This document shows positions 38,001 through 49,036 of a DNA stretch of 64,000 nucleotides, one piece after another; within the stretch, counting starts at the first letter, position 1; each line of letters opens with the position of its first letter. Location of the stretch: NCBI RefSeq assembly GCF_009727055.1, contig NC_052360.1, positions 65,460,881 through 65,524,880 of the forward strand, in the 5' to 3' direction. This stretch comes from Benincasa hispida. Its lineage: Eukaryota > Streptophyta > Magnoliopsida > Cucurbitales > Cucurbitaceae. The position numbers were made by a program, and so were the translations under genes. The notes below the pieces were generated by a model. That model was not told the DNA's origin and ran no database searches. It saw only the letters and a list, made by a program, of their open reading frames with translations.

Positions 38001-38255
38001 CATTTACCTTGTTTGGCCTTGGCCTTAGCCTTCTTCATCTTCATTAACCAACGTGGGCAGTTTCGCTTCCAGTGCCCATCCTGGTGGAAACATTTTCCTT
38101 TTTCAACCGGTGTTGGTCGCCTACCCCGCTGAGCGGTAGGTTGTGGGTTAGCCAGTGCCTTCCCTTTCCCCTTACTACCCTTCTTCTTCTTCTACTTGTT
38201 AATGTTGAAAATAGAAGGTGCAGACTTAGTTCCTAAGGTCGAACCCCAATGGAAC
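35032..38255 (-). pseudogene. Copia gag(end)-integrase-RT-RNase H remnant
   Basis: Minus order from 38255: the gag tail with a mutated zinc knuckle, CFHQDGHWKRNC (about 38,080), comes first. The protease/pre-integrase part is open 37779-37267, with VYVVPELKRNLISV, WHLRLRHIN and CESC. The integrase core includes a TLRSDRGGEF-like block and QNGVSE near 37,000-37,150. The linker is at 36,780-36,530. RT has GCKWIYKRK, GVDYEENFSSV, DVKTAFLNGN and the catalytic YVDD box (about 35,860). RNase H (about 35,218-35,032) has MEAKYVAG and YCDNSGVVA. All domains are present in order but are split by many stops and shifts. It is the best preserved pol in the window. It is interrupted by solo LTRs at both ends. 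Confidence 0.85.
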
Positions 38256-40372
38256 TGAAGGAACTCTTATTCAAGAGTACCTACAAGCGGAAGCATATCT
38301 TTCCAATTCATTGTGATAAAATTACCGCATATACATTCAAACATACATTCATGATGCTAACGAAACCAAGAAATCATACCAGATGAAGATTTCTTCTTCA
38401 CAGCGAGTTTGAAGCCCAGCCGTCTACATCAAACAATCACCACTTCGGCAGAAAGAAACGGAGAAGAAAACACCACTCAGAGCCCTCAGTATTATTGGAG
38501 TGAGAATCAGAAGTGTGGGGTTGTGTTCGGATTTGGTAGAGGGAAGGAGGAAGAGAGACTGTACACAACGATCAAGCAAGTGGGAGATGTGGTCTTCTAT
38601 CACATAGACAAGATGCCTGATCGTTTAGGTGAAGTATACGATCGTGTAGAAAAAGTAAATGATCGTTTAAACGATCGTGTAAGAAAAAGTCAGTAATCAT
38701 ACAAACGATCATGTAGGAAAAAGGGTTAGCGATTGTCCGAACGATCGCGTAGAAAAAACTGACTGATCATCTATACAATCGTTTAGTAAATACTGGGAGC
38801 TAAACGATCACTTAGGAAAAAAGTAAACGATCGTTTAGATAATAGCGCGCGACGGTGTAATCGGTATGCGATCGCTTAGCAATATAGTATATGTAAGCAA
38901 TCATGCAATCACTATCGTATAGGCACTGATTTTCTAAACAATGACACTATCTTTTCACAATGTCCGCGCACGTCGAGATCAACACAACGTCTGCTATTTA
39001 TAATGCACTCATCTGTTATTTAGAACAAAAGAGGCGTCTTCCCATTTCCTTTATAAACATCCAATGAATGTGATCTTATCATATTCATAACATATAAATT
39101 AATATCATATATTAATTATAATATTTTCCTCTATTAGATATAAATCATATTTATATCCAATTTTCTCCAAATTAATGTATCTCATACATAAAGTTAATTA
39201 TATCATATTTAATTAACTCATACAATTATATCATATATAATCGAACTCCCTCTTATCAATTTGAACATTTCAAACTAAACCAAAAACTGACTCTCAACTT
39301 GTATCCAAGCTACCAAGGGGACCTTTTGGACCTATGGCTCGAAGCTTCAATGGTACGTGAATAGCTGACTAAACTCTTTAGTCGCGATATCCACCATCCA
39401 TCAACTGCTAGGCACTCCACTAAAGACCGAACAGTTGAACTCTTCTTGCCATAGATATATTTCTATGTCCATTGGATATAATCAATCATTAGTACGATGA
39501 ACTTGCATAGATTCTCATAATTATAGTAGGCCAATTTACTCTTTTTCCCCTGTAATTACATCTTTCTTCTTAAGTATCACTGATCGCTCTAATGAACAAT
39601 ACAACATAGTCTTACTATGTGTGAACACCTCTCGGGCCATGAGAAGGTGCATGGCACCACATCGTTCAAGCCCTGGAATCAGCCCTTAAGGGAGCTATCT
39701 ATCTACTTACCTCTGCCTCGGGGAAGGAGTGAATTCCATCTTGTGTAGTTGAGTTCCTAGCTCCCAAATCAGACAAATCCCCAAAATAGTAGGTTTGAGT
39801 CGACGTTCTGGCCACTCGCACTCATGCAAATCAAAGGACTGCCCTCAATGGCAGGAGTTCCCAACTCACTCAGGATTGAGGTCATGTTACCTATGGTCAT
39901 CGTAGTGAAATGAAGTCTTAGTTATGGATGGTGTTATATAACGAGACGTTAACACTTCGTGGTTAGGTCTTATACAAACTCTTTGTATAGGACACCCCCG
40001 CTCGCATGTCCCCTATACGAATGATTAGGATCAGACCATCGATGACAAGTCACAACATTTGTGACTATTCCACAAAGTGGGCCACATTCGTAGCGTTACC
40101 AGGGATAAGGCTTCCTTCTTATATCCATATACTACAAACCATTTTGGTTATCACTCAAGACATGATCCACTTATATGTCACCATATACATGCTTAAGTTA
40201 CATACAGATAATCAGGGATATTAAGTTTATTGGTTTGGGGTAAAATGAAAAATATTTAAATGTGCAAAGTCAAGTAGTGAAGTAAATATCATTTATATTA
40301 TACATCACAAGTGTTCGTACAAATTTGTTTACAAACTATTGGATACGAGACTTTAGGGCACAAACCCCAACA
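38256..40372 (-). mobile_element. Copia solo LTR inserted within gag
   Basis: On the minus strand it runs from TGTTGGGGTTTGTGCCC (40372) to TCCTTCA (38256), 2,117 bp. Gag codons continue across it: SSSKKF to the right, then HWGSTLGTKSAP to the left, matching the uninterrupted gag at 41,900. This shows insertion into gag, not a 5' LTR. The flanks GGAAC (38251-38255) and TGAAT (40373-40377) are an imperfect duplication. The CGATCG-rich segment is at 38,570-38,930. ORFs such as 38409-38696 are chance. Confidence 0.8.
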
Positions 40373-40685
40373 TGAATTTCTTAGATGATGAAGCAATATT
40401 TTCCTCACCAACCTTCTTCTCCTTGCTTTTCAGCAAGGATTGGAATGTCTGCAACTTGTTGAGGAGAGTTGTTAGGGTGTAATCAACCTTGTTCAGAACA
40501 GTATTGCTTAAGAAGTTCAATAAGCTTTCTGGCAACGTGTGCAGAATAAAACTAACTTGGTTGCCCTCATGGAGGCAAGCCTCATTCATCTCTGCCACAT
40601 TAAAGTGGACCATCATGTTCAGAACATGTTCTCGAATAGATGTACCCTCCTCCATTTTGAAGATGATGATGCACTTTAGAGATTC
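40373..40685 (-). pseudogene. Copia gag fragment fused to another copy's linker
   Basis: The open frame from about 40,670 leftwards has KMEEGTSIREHVLNMMVHFNVAEMN, FILHTLPESLLNFLSNT and LNKVDYTLTTLLNKLQTFQ, the same UBN2-type gag blocks as at 42,100-42,300. At about 40,685 the text switches to the integrase-RT linker of a second Copia (DVDQDEWVKAMNL). The join lies at a short similarity between the two (CATGAATCTCTAAAG here). It is therefore a deletion or recombination junction between two copies. Confidence 0.75.
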
Positions 40686-41580
40686 ATGGCTTTGACCCAT
40701 TCATCCTGATCAACATCCTTCAATTCCTTTTAATAGGATAACGGATCCTCAACGTCGTCATCAATCACCATATCTAGGATTTCTATGAAACCCAGATAGC
40801 GATGAGGGGAATTTGTAACCCTCCCACTGCGTCGAGGTTCCCTTAACTCTTGAGGTGGAACCAATCTACCAGATGAACTATCATCAACAATTCTGGTTGA
40901 TGAATCAGATCCTTCAAAACCTCTTGTTGAAGTTGTAGTAGTTTCTTTGGAAAGCTCACTTAATACGACTTTACTACGTGGATTGTGCTCCCTGATATGA
41001 TCCTCCTCCACGAAAGTAGCGTTGGAAATAAACACCTTGTTTTCAGAAGGATCATAAAAGTAACCTCCTCGTGTACCTTTGGGTAGCCTACGAAGAGGCA
41101 CAATCTCGATCGTGATTCCAATTTCTTGGAATTGTCCTCAAGCACATGTGTTGGGCAACCCTATATGCGGAAGTGATGTAAACTAGCTTTACACTCGTTC
41201 CACAACTCTAGAGGTGTTCTTGCAACTGCGAAACCCCAAAACGAGTCCGGTAAGGAAGCGTAACTCATCATCGATCGAACCATGTCCAACAAGGTTCTGG
41301 AGAAACTCGTTGGCATTTAGATTGAGTTACAGCAGATTTAAACATCTTATGTTATGGAGGGAACTTAAGGCTAAAGGTCTTAGCAGATACAAGTTATTTT
41401 CCAGTTTAGCTTTACAAATTTCAACACCATCCTTACGAATAAACGCTTCATTAAATTTAAAAGAAATAGTGTAATTGTATTGTAACATATACTTTAAAGA
41501 AATAAGGTTCCTTTATAGTTCAGGAACTACAAAGACATCTTTTAACATAAGAAACCAATTCTGTAAAGTAAACTAGATGT
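40686..41580 (-). pseudogene. Copia pre-integrase/linker remnant with integrase core deleted
   Basis: From 41,580 leftwards: DVFVVPEL-type protease end, then EICKAKLENNLYLLRPLA. A jump near 41,330 drops most of the integrase core. Then come GHGSIDDELRFLTG, FRIYRVAQHM and the open piece 41101-40730, with RGGYFYDPSENKVFISNATFVEEDHIREHNPRSKVVL, SGRVTNSPHRYLGF and DVEDPLSY. RT and RNase H are missing. Compared with the pol at 35,032-38,255 this copy has lost the D,D-35-E region as well. Confidence 0.8.
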
Positions 41581-42530
41581 CTCCCACTACTGCAGCTGAG
41601 ACGATGTGCTCAATGCCTACTCGCAACATCATCTTACCAGCCTCCAACTGTCGCCAGGATCTAATCCCCTTTGTTTGCCTTGGCCTTAGCCTTGGCAGCC
41701 TTCTTTTCCTTCGGATAACGAAGACAATTCCTCTTCTAGTGTCCATCCAGGTTATAGTGGAAACATTTTCCATTTTTAACCTGCGGTGGATGTTTCTTCT
41801 AGGCGACAGGTGGCGGGTTAGCAGGCGCATTCCCTTTCCCTTTACCACCCTTCTTCTTCTTCCCGTTTTCAGAGTAACTTGAAGGTGCAGACTTTGTTCC
41901 TGAGGTTGAACCTCGATAGAACTTTTTAGAGGACGAGACAACATTTGCCTCACCTCCCTTTTTCTCCTTACTTTTTAGCAAGGATTGGTAAGCCTGTAAC
42001 TCATTGAGGAGAGTAATAAGGGAGTATTCCACTTTGTTAAGAATCGTATTGCTGACAAAGTGGAGGAAGCACTCCGGCAATGAATGCAGGATAATGCTAA
42101 CCTGACTACCCTCATCGATTTTAGACCCATTCATCTCCGCCATGTTAAAGTGGACCATCATATTCAACACGTGGTCACGAATAGAGGTGTCTTCCTCCAT
42201 TTTGGAGCTGGAGATGTGTTTTAGAGCCTCATGCTTGAGCTGTCCAGACGATTGTACAAACATTCCCCGTAGGGATTCCATGATCTCACGAGCTGAGACC
42301 ATGGACTCATGTTTCTTGGCCGACACGTCACTAAGACTTGCCATAATATAGGCTCGGGCCTTATCATTTGCCCGTATCCAATGCTCGTATACTACCCGAA
42401 CATTTCGAGTAGCATCCTGAGGTGGAATAGGAGGACATTCCTCCATAAGGACAAACTTCAGATCCTCGATGATGATATCGTTATGAGCATATATTTCCAA
42501 CTTGAATAGTTTAGGCCATTCAGTTTTTTG
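41581..42530 (-). pseudogene. Copia gag (UBN2-type), nearly open
   Basis: The frame 42500-41799 (233 codons) is uninterrupted. It has LKFVLMEECPPIPP, VYEHWIRANDKARAYIMASLSD, KHESMVSAREIMESLRGMF, DTSIRDHVLNMMVHFNMAEMN, YSLITLLNELQAYQSLLKSKEKK and a lysine/glycine basic tail. In the next frame lies a knuckle whose second cysteine is tyrosine (CFHYNLDGH, a stop, KRNC). The true start is upstream of 42,500, probably lost to a frameshift. Gag forms the nucleocapsid-like particle. I know this wording from cucurbit gag/pol annotations (from memory). It belongs to the element whose 5' LTR lies at 53,962. Confidence 0.85.
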
Positions 42531-44069
42531 GTGCTAAGTAAATTGATAGTGGCTAAAGCCATTAAAAAACGTTGCTGAAAAAAACGAATAACCTTTTATA
42601 AGACCTTGCAAAAACCACATTTTTTTTAATTAACCAATTAATTTTTAGCAAAACAAATTCCAAGTATCCTAAGTGAAAAGACTTCTATTTTGCAATGATG
42701 CCCCAGTGAGGTAGGATAAATGTCACCGATGGGGTGAACGGATGTCCTTTCACTGGGATGAGACATTCTCAACCTTATTCAATCCAACGAGGGAGACCGA
42801 GGGATATGTTGTCACACTTCCTGCTCCCACTTACTATGAACGCTCTCTCTATCTACCTTGATATTGACCTACCCAAACACCATCCGTTAGGAGGACACGC
42901 CAAAGGTGCCTCGAGGCCAAGGGTAGATCTCACGGTGTGGACTACGAGGGAGAAACACGAGAGGTGAAAATGAAGCATCAAATGCCCCAAGAACCTCCCA
43001 CTGAATGTTCTTCCTAGGGGTTTATTAACTTGGACAATCCGGCTACTGATTATGATCTAAGTCATTTAAAAAGTTTGCTCAAAAATAACTTTTGTCTTTG
43101 AAATTAAAAAAAAAAAAAAAAAAAAAAAATCCAAGTAGTCACATTAAACTCTTTAATGGACTATCCTTAGTTTGCATGCATGCATCAAATCTATCTAAAT
43201 TACCTTTCCAGGTAGGTTCCTAGGTAGGGGTGTTCCGTTGCCATCATCTTAAATACCCTAGCCTAGACAGAACCCACCATTGATAAAAGGCCTACTATAG
43301 ATAGACTTGCTACATATTAATCTTTTACTAATTATTTTAGTTCTAATTTCATTTTATAACCATTTATAAAATAAACAGCTAAAACATTCATACCACACAA
43401 CGAAGTATTTATAACGCTTATAAATATAACGTTAAAAAAAATAAAGCATACATAAATATAACCCTTATATTATATGATGCATGAGCATGCATTTATGTAA
43501 ATTAAAACATGTTTCTCTAAATTATAACACTTATAATAAAGAGAATATGCATGACCTAAGATGGGATTTATCTATATGTGCATACCATATGACATATTAA
43601 AAACATACATCGCATGTAATAACCCCATCTATTACATTTTTCATCGAGCAAACCAGATCATAGGTGAACCGGGTCTTGAACCACCAAGAGGACTCCATCG
43701 TGTAGTAAACGCCATAGGTAGACGATCGTCTAGCGTGAACTAGACGATAGAAGTAAAATTAAACGATTGCGTAGACGACAACGAGGCTACGAAGCCTAAT
43801 CGTCTATGCGATCGCTTAATGCGGCGATAGGTAATTGATTTACCTTGCGTTACTAAGCGATCGTTTATTCAGTTACTAAGCGATGAAGCTTGCTGACCAA
43901 AACGATCGACTATGCAATCACTTAACGTGGGGACAGGTAAACGATTTATCGTGCATTACTAAGCGATCGTTTAGTCAGTTACTAAGAGATGAAGCTTGCT
44001 GACCAAAACAATTGTCTATGCGATCACTTAACACGACGATAGGTAAACGATTTACCTTGCAGTACTAAG
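42531..44069 (-). other. Copia untranslated leader, gag-proximal half
   Basis: Non-coding sequence between gag and the insertion point of the 9-kb element. It contains a 24-base poly-A run (about 43,106-43,129), ATAT-rich text (43,320-43,560) and, from about 43,680, the CGATCG-rich tandem array. The matching distal half resumes at 53,106 and leads to the PBS at 53,959. Small plus-strand ORFs (42734-42967, 43561-43743) show no family resemblance. Confidence 0.6.
43853..44069. repeat. 106-bp tandem array in Copia leader, left part
   Basis: Units begin CTAAGCGATCGTTTAG at 43853, 43959 and 44065, exactly 106 bp apart, with internal phrases GATGAAGCTTGCTGACCAAA, GTCTATGCGATCACTTAA and GGTAAACGATTTACC. 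The third unit is cut at 44,069 by the insertion of the 9-kb element and continues at 53,106, where more units follow to about 53,390. A partial unit precedes 43853. In all there are about five units. Confidence 0.9.
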
Positions 44070-44097
44070 TGATGACATGCAGAAATGCATGTCATCT
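44070..44097 (+). other. Terminal LTR hairpin, 11-bp perfect stem, GAAA loop
   Basis: GATGACATGCA, loop GAAA, TGCATGTCATC, starting one base inside the LTR. An identical hairpin begins the 3' LTR at 50,497. There it lies immediately after the polypurine tract, so it would be present near the 3' end of the genomic RNA. Confidence 0.9.
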
Positions 44098-46188
44098 TAG
44101 GCCTTTTATTTAGAATTATGAGGACTGTTAAACAGAATATGCGGCAATTATGTTAGGAATTCATGAGAAAATGAGCTTTCGTCGTTCAGCATGATGAATC
44201 TCGGCTGACCCATTATTATGCCTTATTATGCATTCAATATTCTATTTTTGTAGCTAACGTAGGAAGTGGACACAAACGCGGAAGCCGGACCACCGCATAG
44301 ACGACCGCATGGGGAGAAACTCTCTATCGCAAAGGTGAACACGTTGGATCAACGCATGCATGTCGCGGTAATCAGTCGCATGCGTCCATCGCATGAGAGT
44401 TGCGCTTCTCAAGCGATTGTAGTCATTGTGTAGAGTTATGGTATTAAGCGAATGTGGTCACTGAATGATTGCGGCTACATGATAATGCATTATAAAGGGA
44501 TCAACGCAAGTTTGTGGAATGAATGCATCAACACATCTACCTTGGGAGAAGCAACAGATGATGTTGACATTTCACCTACAACGCCGTTGGTAGCAAAGAT
44601 TCGAAAAGGACTAACGCACCGCGAATGTCAAAATTAGAGCAGTTCATTAATGTTGTCGGCGATCCAGGCTCTATATAAAGAAGCCGATAAGTAGAATTTC
44701 AACTTACCAAGATTTTCGCCTGAGGTTCGCCTAGGGCGGATCCTTGTGATCCAGACAAACGCGTGAGAAGAAGCTTGAGAGTTCTCCATCTTCTACCTCC
44801 ATTCTGAGTGACGATCGAAGCTAGATCTCAGGAGAGTCAGCTCCACCGCCCATCCATGGCACCACCGGCAGCCTTGACGCACATTCGCTGGAAGCAAGTT
44901 ATTGCTTCCAGCCGGTCATTTCATTTTCTCTTCTTTTCTTACATTGTATTGTATTACATTTTGTGATTAAGGAATTAATACATGATGTGTTTAATGCATT
45001 TCTGTGTATCCTTTAACTCCATCTCCATGTTCTTTACTTAGCATCTTTAACTTCATTGCATCACTTAGTGAGATTGCTAGAGTATCGCACACTTAGTCAT
45101 GTGGATTAGGGATATGAAGCACGTAGCAAACCACCAAAAGGTGTGTATTGCGTGAGTGTGTGAGAAAACCTTATTTTCTTAGTGTGAAGCTGTAGCACGC
45201 TTGTCCATGCATAGAGTCAACAACAACTAACTACCCGGGAGGGTAAGTCGTTGGTCGCATTAAGCAATGAAAGCAAGTATTCACTAGGAATAGGAATAAT
45301 CTTACGTTAGCCAAGTTCATGCAGTTACCTTGTCTTCTGTATGCGTCCGTTGCACCTTTAGAGCTACTTGGTAGAGAGTTTAAAGAAAGAACTTGACTCG
45401 AGAGAGCTAGGTTAGAATCGACGCACGGAAGAGCTAGATTAGGTTTGCATAAGCAAGAATGGAGACTTAGGAATAAGCTCTGTTTGCCATCACAAAGCGT
45501 ATGCACCCTACGGATAGGATATTGCATGTGTCCAAGAAGTAGAATATGGTGGTTGTATGTGACCATCACGTTCATGTGGCGAGAGCAGATGAGCGGGTTA
45601 TAGCGGTTTAGGCTGGCATAAGCTTCTCGAAACTTTCACATATCCATCGCATACGCTCTAGAGTTAGGCTTAAGTGTGTATGGCATGACAGCATGGCTTG
45701 CGTTGACTAAGGTTGCCCTTGCGTTTACTCTTAAGTATTACAATGAAGAAATCTCCACATTTTATCCATTTTTCCATCCATTTACTTCCTGTCAATAGTT
45801 GTCGTGTCTCTACCTCTCATTCTCATTCTCATTCTCATTGCATTGTCTGTTAGCTAGGAGTAGGAGTAATGTTAGTATAGAAACCCCATCCATCATTTTA
45901 TTCAACCGCCGCATGCACATTACTACAAGTCCTTGAGTTCGACCTCGGATCACCCGAGGAACTTGTGTTCGCATTATACTTAGCGTGAGTGCAAGAAAAC
46001 TTGTGACAAGAAGTGCAAGAAAACTTGTGACAGGATGCATGGTCATCGCATACATTCGTTAACGCATAGTCATTCCAACGCATGACCATCGATGCATGAT
46101 AATCAATGCATACCTTAAGACATGCATCGCATATTGCGTCCACGGAATTTTAGTTGTCGAGTAATTGATGTCTAATTTCCCGTCATCA
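44070..46188 (+). repeat. 5' LTR of the LARD-type element
   Basis: The LTR is 2,119 bp, TGATGACATGCA to GTCATCA. A TATA-type CTATATAAAGAAG lies near 44,670. A CTCATT microsatellite (about 45,817-45,840) lies in the 3' part. Its relative at 32,769-35,026 is a solo LTR. The frames 45231-45575, 45810-46055 and 45898-46143 are chance. Confidence 0.85.
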
Positions 46189-46894
46189 AGTTTTTGCCAT
46201 CGTTGTCGAGGACTTGGCAGCTAATTGTTTGTTGAGTTTTGTGTCTCTGCAGGCAACCTTTTTTATCTTGGGAGTATTGCAGCTTGAGCGACCAAGTTGC
46301 AAACAATATTGAAGTGTATGCGATGCACTGAAAGCCAATGTTGACCCCAAGGTAGAAGGGCAATCAGTCACTTGAGCTGAAGGTAATTCTAAGCACATGG
46401 CAGCATGCGCCCAACAATTGCCAGAAATTCCAATAGTCAAGGCAAGTCCTTGACCCGAGCAGTTGAGAGTAATCTCCTGCATGGAAGACTCCTTGCGGTG
46501 ACAACACTTCTACTTTTCCAGGGATGTCTTCTACGCTATTTTTAACTTGCTTTCTTAGTTTAAATTATTTTTATTTTTATTGTTATTTTAGATATATGGC
46601 TGCTTCCTTGGTTGTGGTATGTTTGCTCTTTGTAGGTGCAACAATAAGTTTCCTTGGTGCGCAGTACAATGGAAGAATTCCTTTCACCCTTCAACGTATG
46701 GCTTCGATCGCATGGATTCCAACTCATGATCGCATGCGTTATTTCGCCTAAGGTTCTTTTCTTGTTATCCTGTATTCATTATCCTTTTGAGATTCTTTAT
46801 TTCCCGATTGCGTTGCCTTACGATGTTTCTATGATGGTACGTATAATTCACCGCATCTTCTAATTAATCATCGCAAGGCATTCCTTACTTTTAA
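46189..46894 (+). other. LARD interior, first part, with PBS-like site
   Basis: The interior opens AGTTTTTGCCATCGTTGTCGAGGACTT, here split as AGTTTT plus TGCCATCGTTGTCGAGGAC. The second piece is a diverged form of the Athila PBS. The rest has no coding potential I can defend; the frames 46186-46482 and 46524-46863 are not related to gag. The same stretch recurs with many small indels at 50,544-51,290. Confidence 0.6.
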
Positions 46895-47219
46895 TAGCTT
46901 GTGAACCCTGAATCCTAATTTCTCTACTTGGGTATGTTCCCTACTGAGACTAATGTGGTGAGTAGGTTGATGTGGACACTAGTGTGTAATGGTAGAGAAA
47001 ATGGTGGAAATTAGAAGAAAAGAGGAAATTTAGAAGCTTGACTTTTGGGGAAAAAACTTGGAAATTTTGGCTAAGTATAAACCTATATGCGTTGGATGCG
47101 GTGGATGATGGATGCGTTGGATGCGTTGGATGATGGATGTGTTAGATGCGATGGATGCGTTGGAAAGATGGTATGCGTCCATGCGGCTGAAGGAAGGAAA
47201 ATTGAAGTGATGCGTTGGA

Positions 47220-47570
47220 AGGTTGGACGGCACAAGGGTAGGTGAGGACGCGGGCAAGGCATACGTCGGAAGGGTGGCATGCGTCGATGCACAGCGCCCA
47301 GCCAAGTGCCCTTGCGTCGAGCCCTTCTACCAAGCGCCCAGCCTATGCGTCGAGCACCCATGCCAAGCGCCCAGCCTATGCGTCGAGCGCCCTGTCAAGC
47401 GGCCATGCGTCAAGCACCCTGCCAAGCGCCCATGCGGTTGAGCGAGCCCTGCGAGCGATGCCCAGCGCCTATGGCACACGCCCATGCGTCGGTGACTAGC
47501 GCCTATGCCAAGCGCCATGCATCGATGCCAAACAAGCCTTGCGATGATGCTGAGTAAGCAATGCATCGAG
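47220..47570. repeat. GC-rich imperfect tandem patch
   Basis: Repeated words CCAAGCGCCCAGCC and TATGCGTCGAGC alternate with a period of roughly 30 bp, most regular at 47,325-47,440. The patch is strongly GC-rich inside an AT-rich region, and the overlapping ORFs on both strands are alanine/proline/arginine-rich by-products. A corrupted copy is at 51,615-51,970. Confidence 0.75.
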
Positions 47571-48846
47571 GACGAGCGGCCATCCTATGCATTGGTGGTG
47601 GCTGGCTCTTGCGATGGCTAAGTTAGGTTGTGTTGGTGGTGGCTGGCTCTTGCGATGGTTAGGACTTATGGTGACTAAGTGAGTTGGCTTGATATGCGTT
47701 AATTATGGACTATGCATTGATGGCACTATGCGTTGAACATCTAAGGATTTGTGGACGCATATGAAAGATGAGCTCACCTAGAGGACGTCATCAAACATGT
47801 GTCTTCTTGGGAGGAAACCTTAAGCCTTAAGCATTTTAGGTGGTTGCATAAGAGGACATGCAAATTTAGCCCCCTTATGTTGGCTATGTAGGAGAAGGAC
47901 ACTTAGTTTTCGTTGATCAAAAGTTGTATTGGTAGTGTGAGGAAGAAACACTTGGACATGCAGCCAAGTAGGAGGTGTCGATCTTGGAAAGTGTTTGAAC
48001 GTCTATAAATAGAGCCGAGGACTTCTTTTTCAGATCACAATTCAAAAATACATTAAAAAGAGTGGGAGATCTGAGTAAACATTGTGTTGAGAGCAAAATC
48101 CATGCGTTGATCATAGAACTTCAAAGAGGACGCAGTGGACAGTGAAGTCTGGAAAACAGCATCAACTTGGGACGAGGAGTTCTCCCAAAATACTCGTGCA
48201 TTTAGAGTGATTCTAAAGCCACCTGAAAGCTCTGAAAGTTTATTTTTCAAGGTAGGGCTGCCGGAGAAGAAGCTCTAAAGGATTAGGTTGGAATCTGAGA
48301 AAAAGACAGAAGGGTTAGGCTGTCGGGTAAGCTTGGGCCAGTCTTGAAGATTTTAAGATTCCAACCAAACCACGATGAGTTCTGAGCTCATTTTAGGGTA
48401 AGCTTCCTGATTTATTTTAGAAAATGTTTGTAGAAGCAAGTATCTCGAAATAAAGCTTATAACTATGAGTAATCTGAGTTGTAAAATGAATCTGGATTCT
48501 AGGGGTGTAAAGGGAGCTCGAGATAGACAAGGAACCTCTAGAGAAAAAGGTTCCTAAGTGATCATGGTGAGTGACTAAAAAATTTGACTAAATATTTAAA
48601 TTTTTTTAAAGAAAACATGTTTTAAAGAAGATTATTCTCATACCAACTAGTTTTACAAAGTGATTTCCAAGCAAACCATGAGTTATGTTTTAAACGCATG
48701 CATGTGTGGGAAGTTTGTTGAAAAGTTATTTATATGTGTTAAATATACCTAGCATGCGTTAGTATCTTTAAAGCCATGTTTTATATGTGTTATACTTGAC
48801 ATGCTTTAAAGAGAAAGTCATTTATGACTAGTTTTACTTAAAACGT

Positions 48847-49036
48847 GATACCGAAGGGCATTTGAGAAGGTATCCGCTCAACTAGATACCGAAGGACATT
48901 TGAGAAGGTATCTAACTAACTTGGTACTGAAGGACGTTTGAGAAGGTACCAGACCAACTTGATACCGAAGGAAATTTGAGAAGGTATCCTAGTAGCTCGA
49001 TACTGAAGGATATTTGAGAAGGTATCTGAGCAGAAG
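48847..49036 (+). repeat. Tandem repeat, 5 units of 38 bp
   Basis: Five 38-bp units with the core GATACCGAAGGACATTTGAG followed by AAGGTATC and a variable 10-base tail. The core is well conserved and the tail is not. It lies in the transcribed part of the solo LTR, downstream of its TATA box. Confidence 0.95.

Noticed and set aside
38409..38696. 95-codon ORF in Copia LTR
   Set aside because: It lies antisense in LTR text that is shared by copies where the frame is broken.
47030..47566. Stacked ORFs on both strands, alanine/proline/arginine-rich
   Set aside because: They result from GC-rich tandem repeats within a solo LTR and are broken by indels in the second copy at 51,352-52,004.
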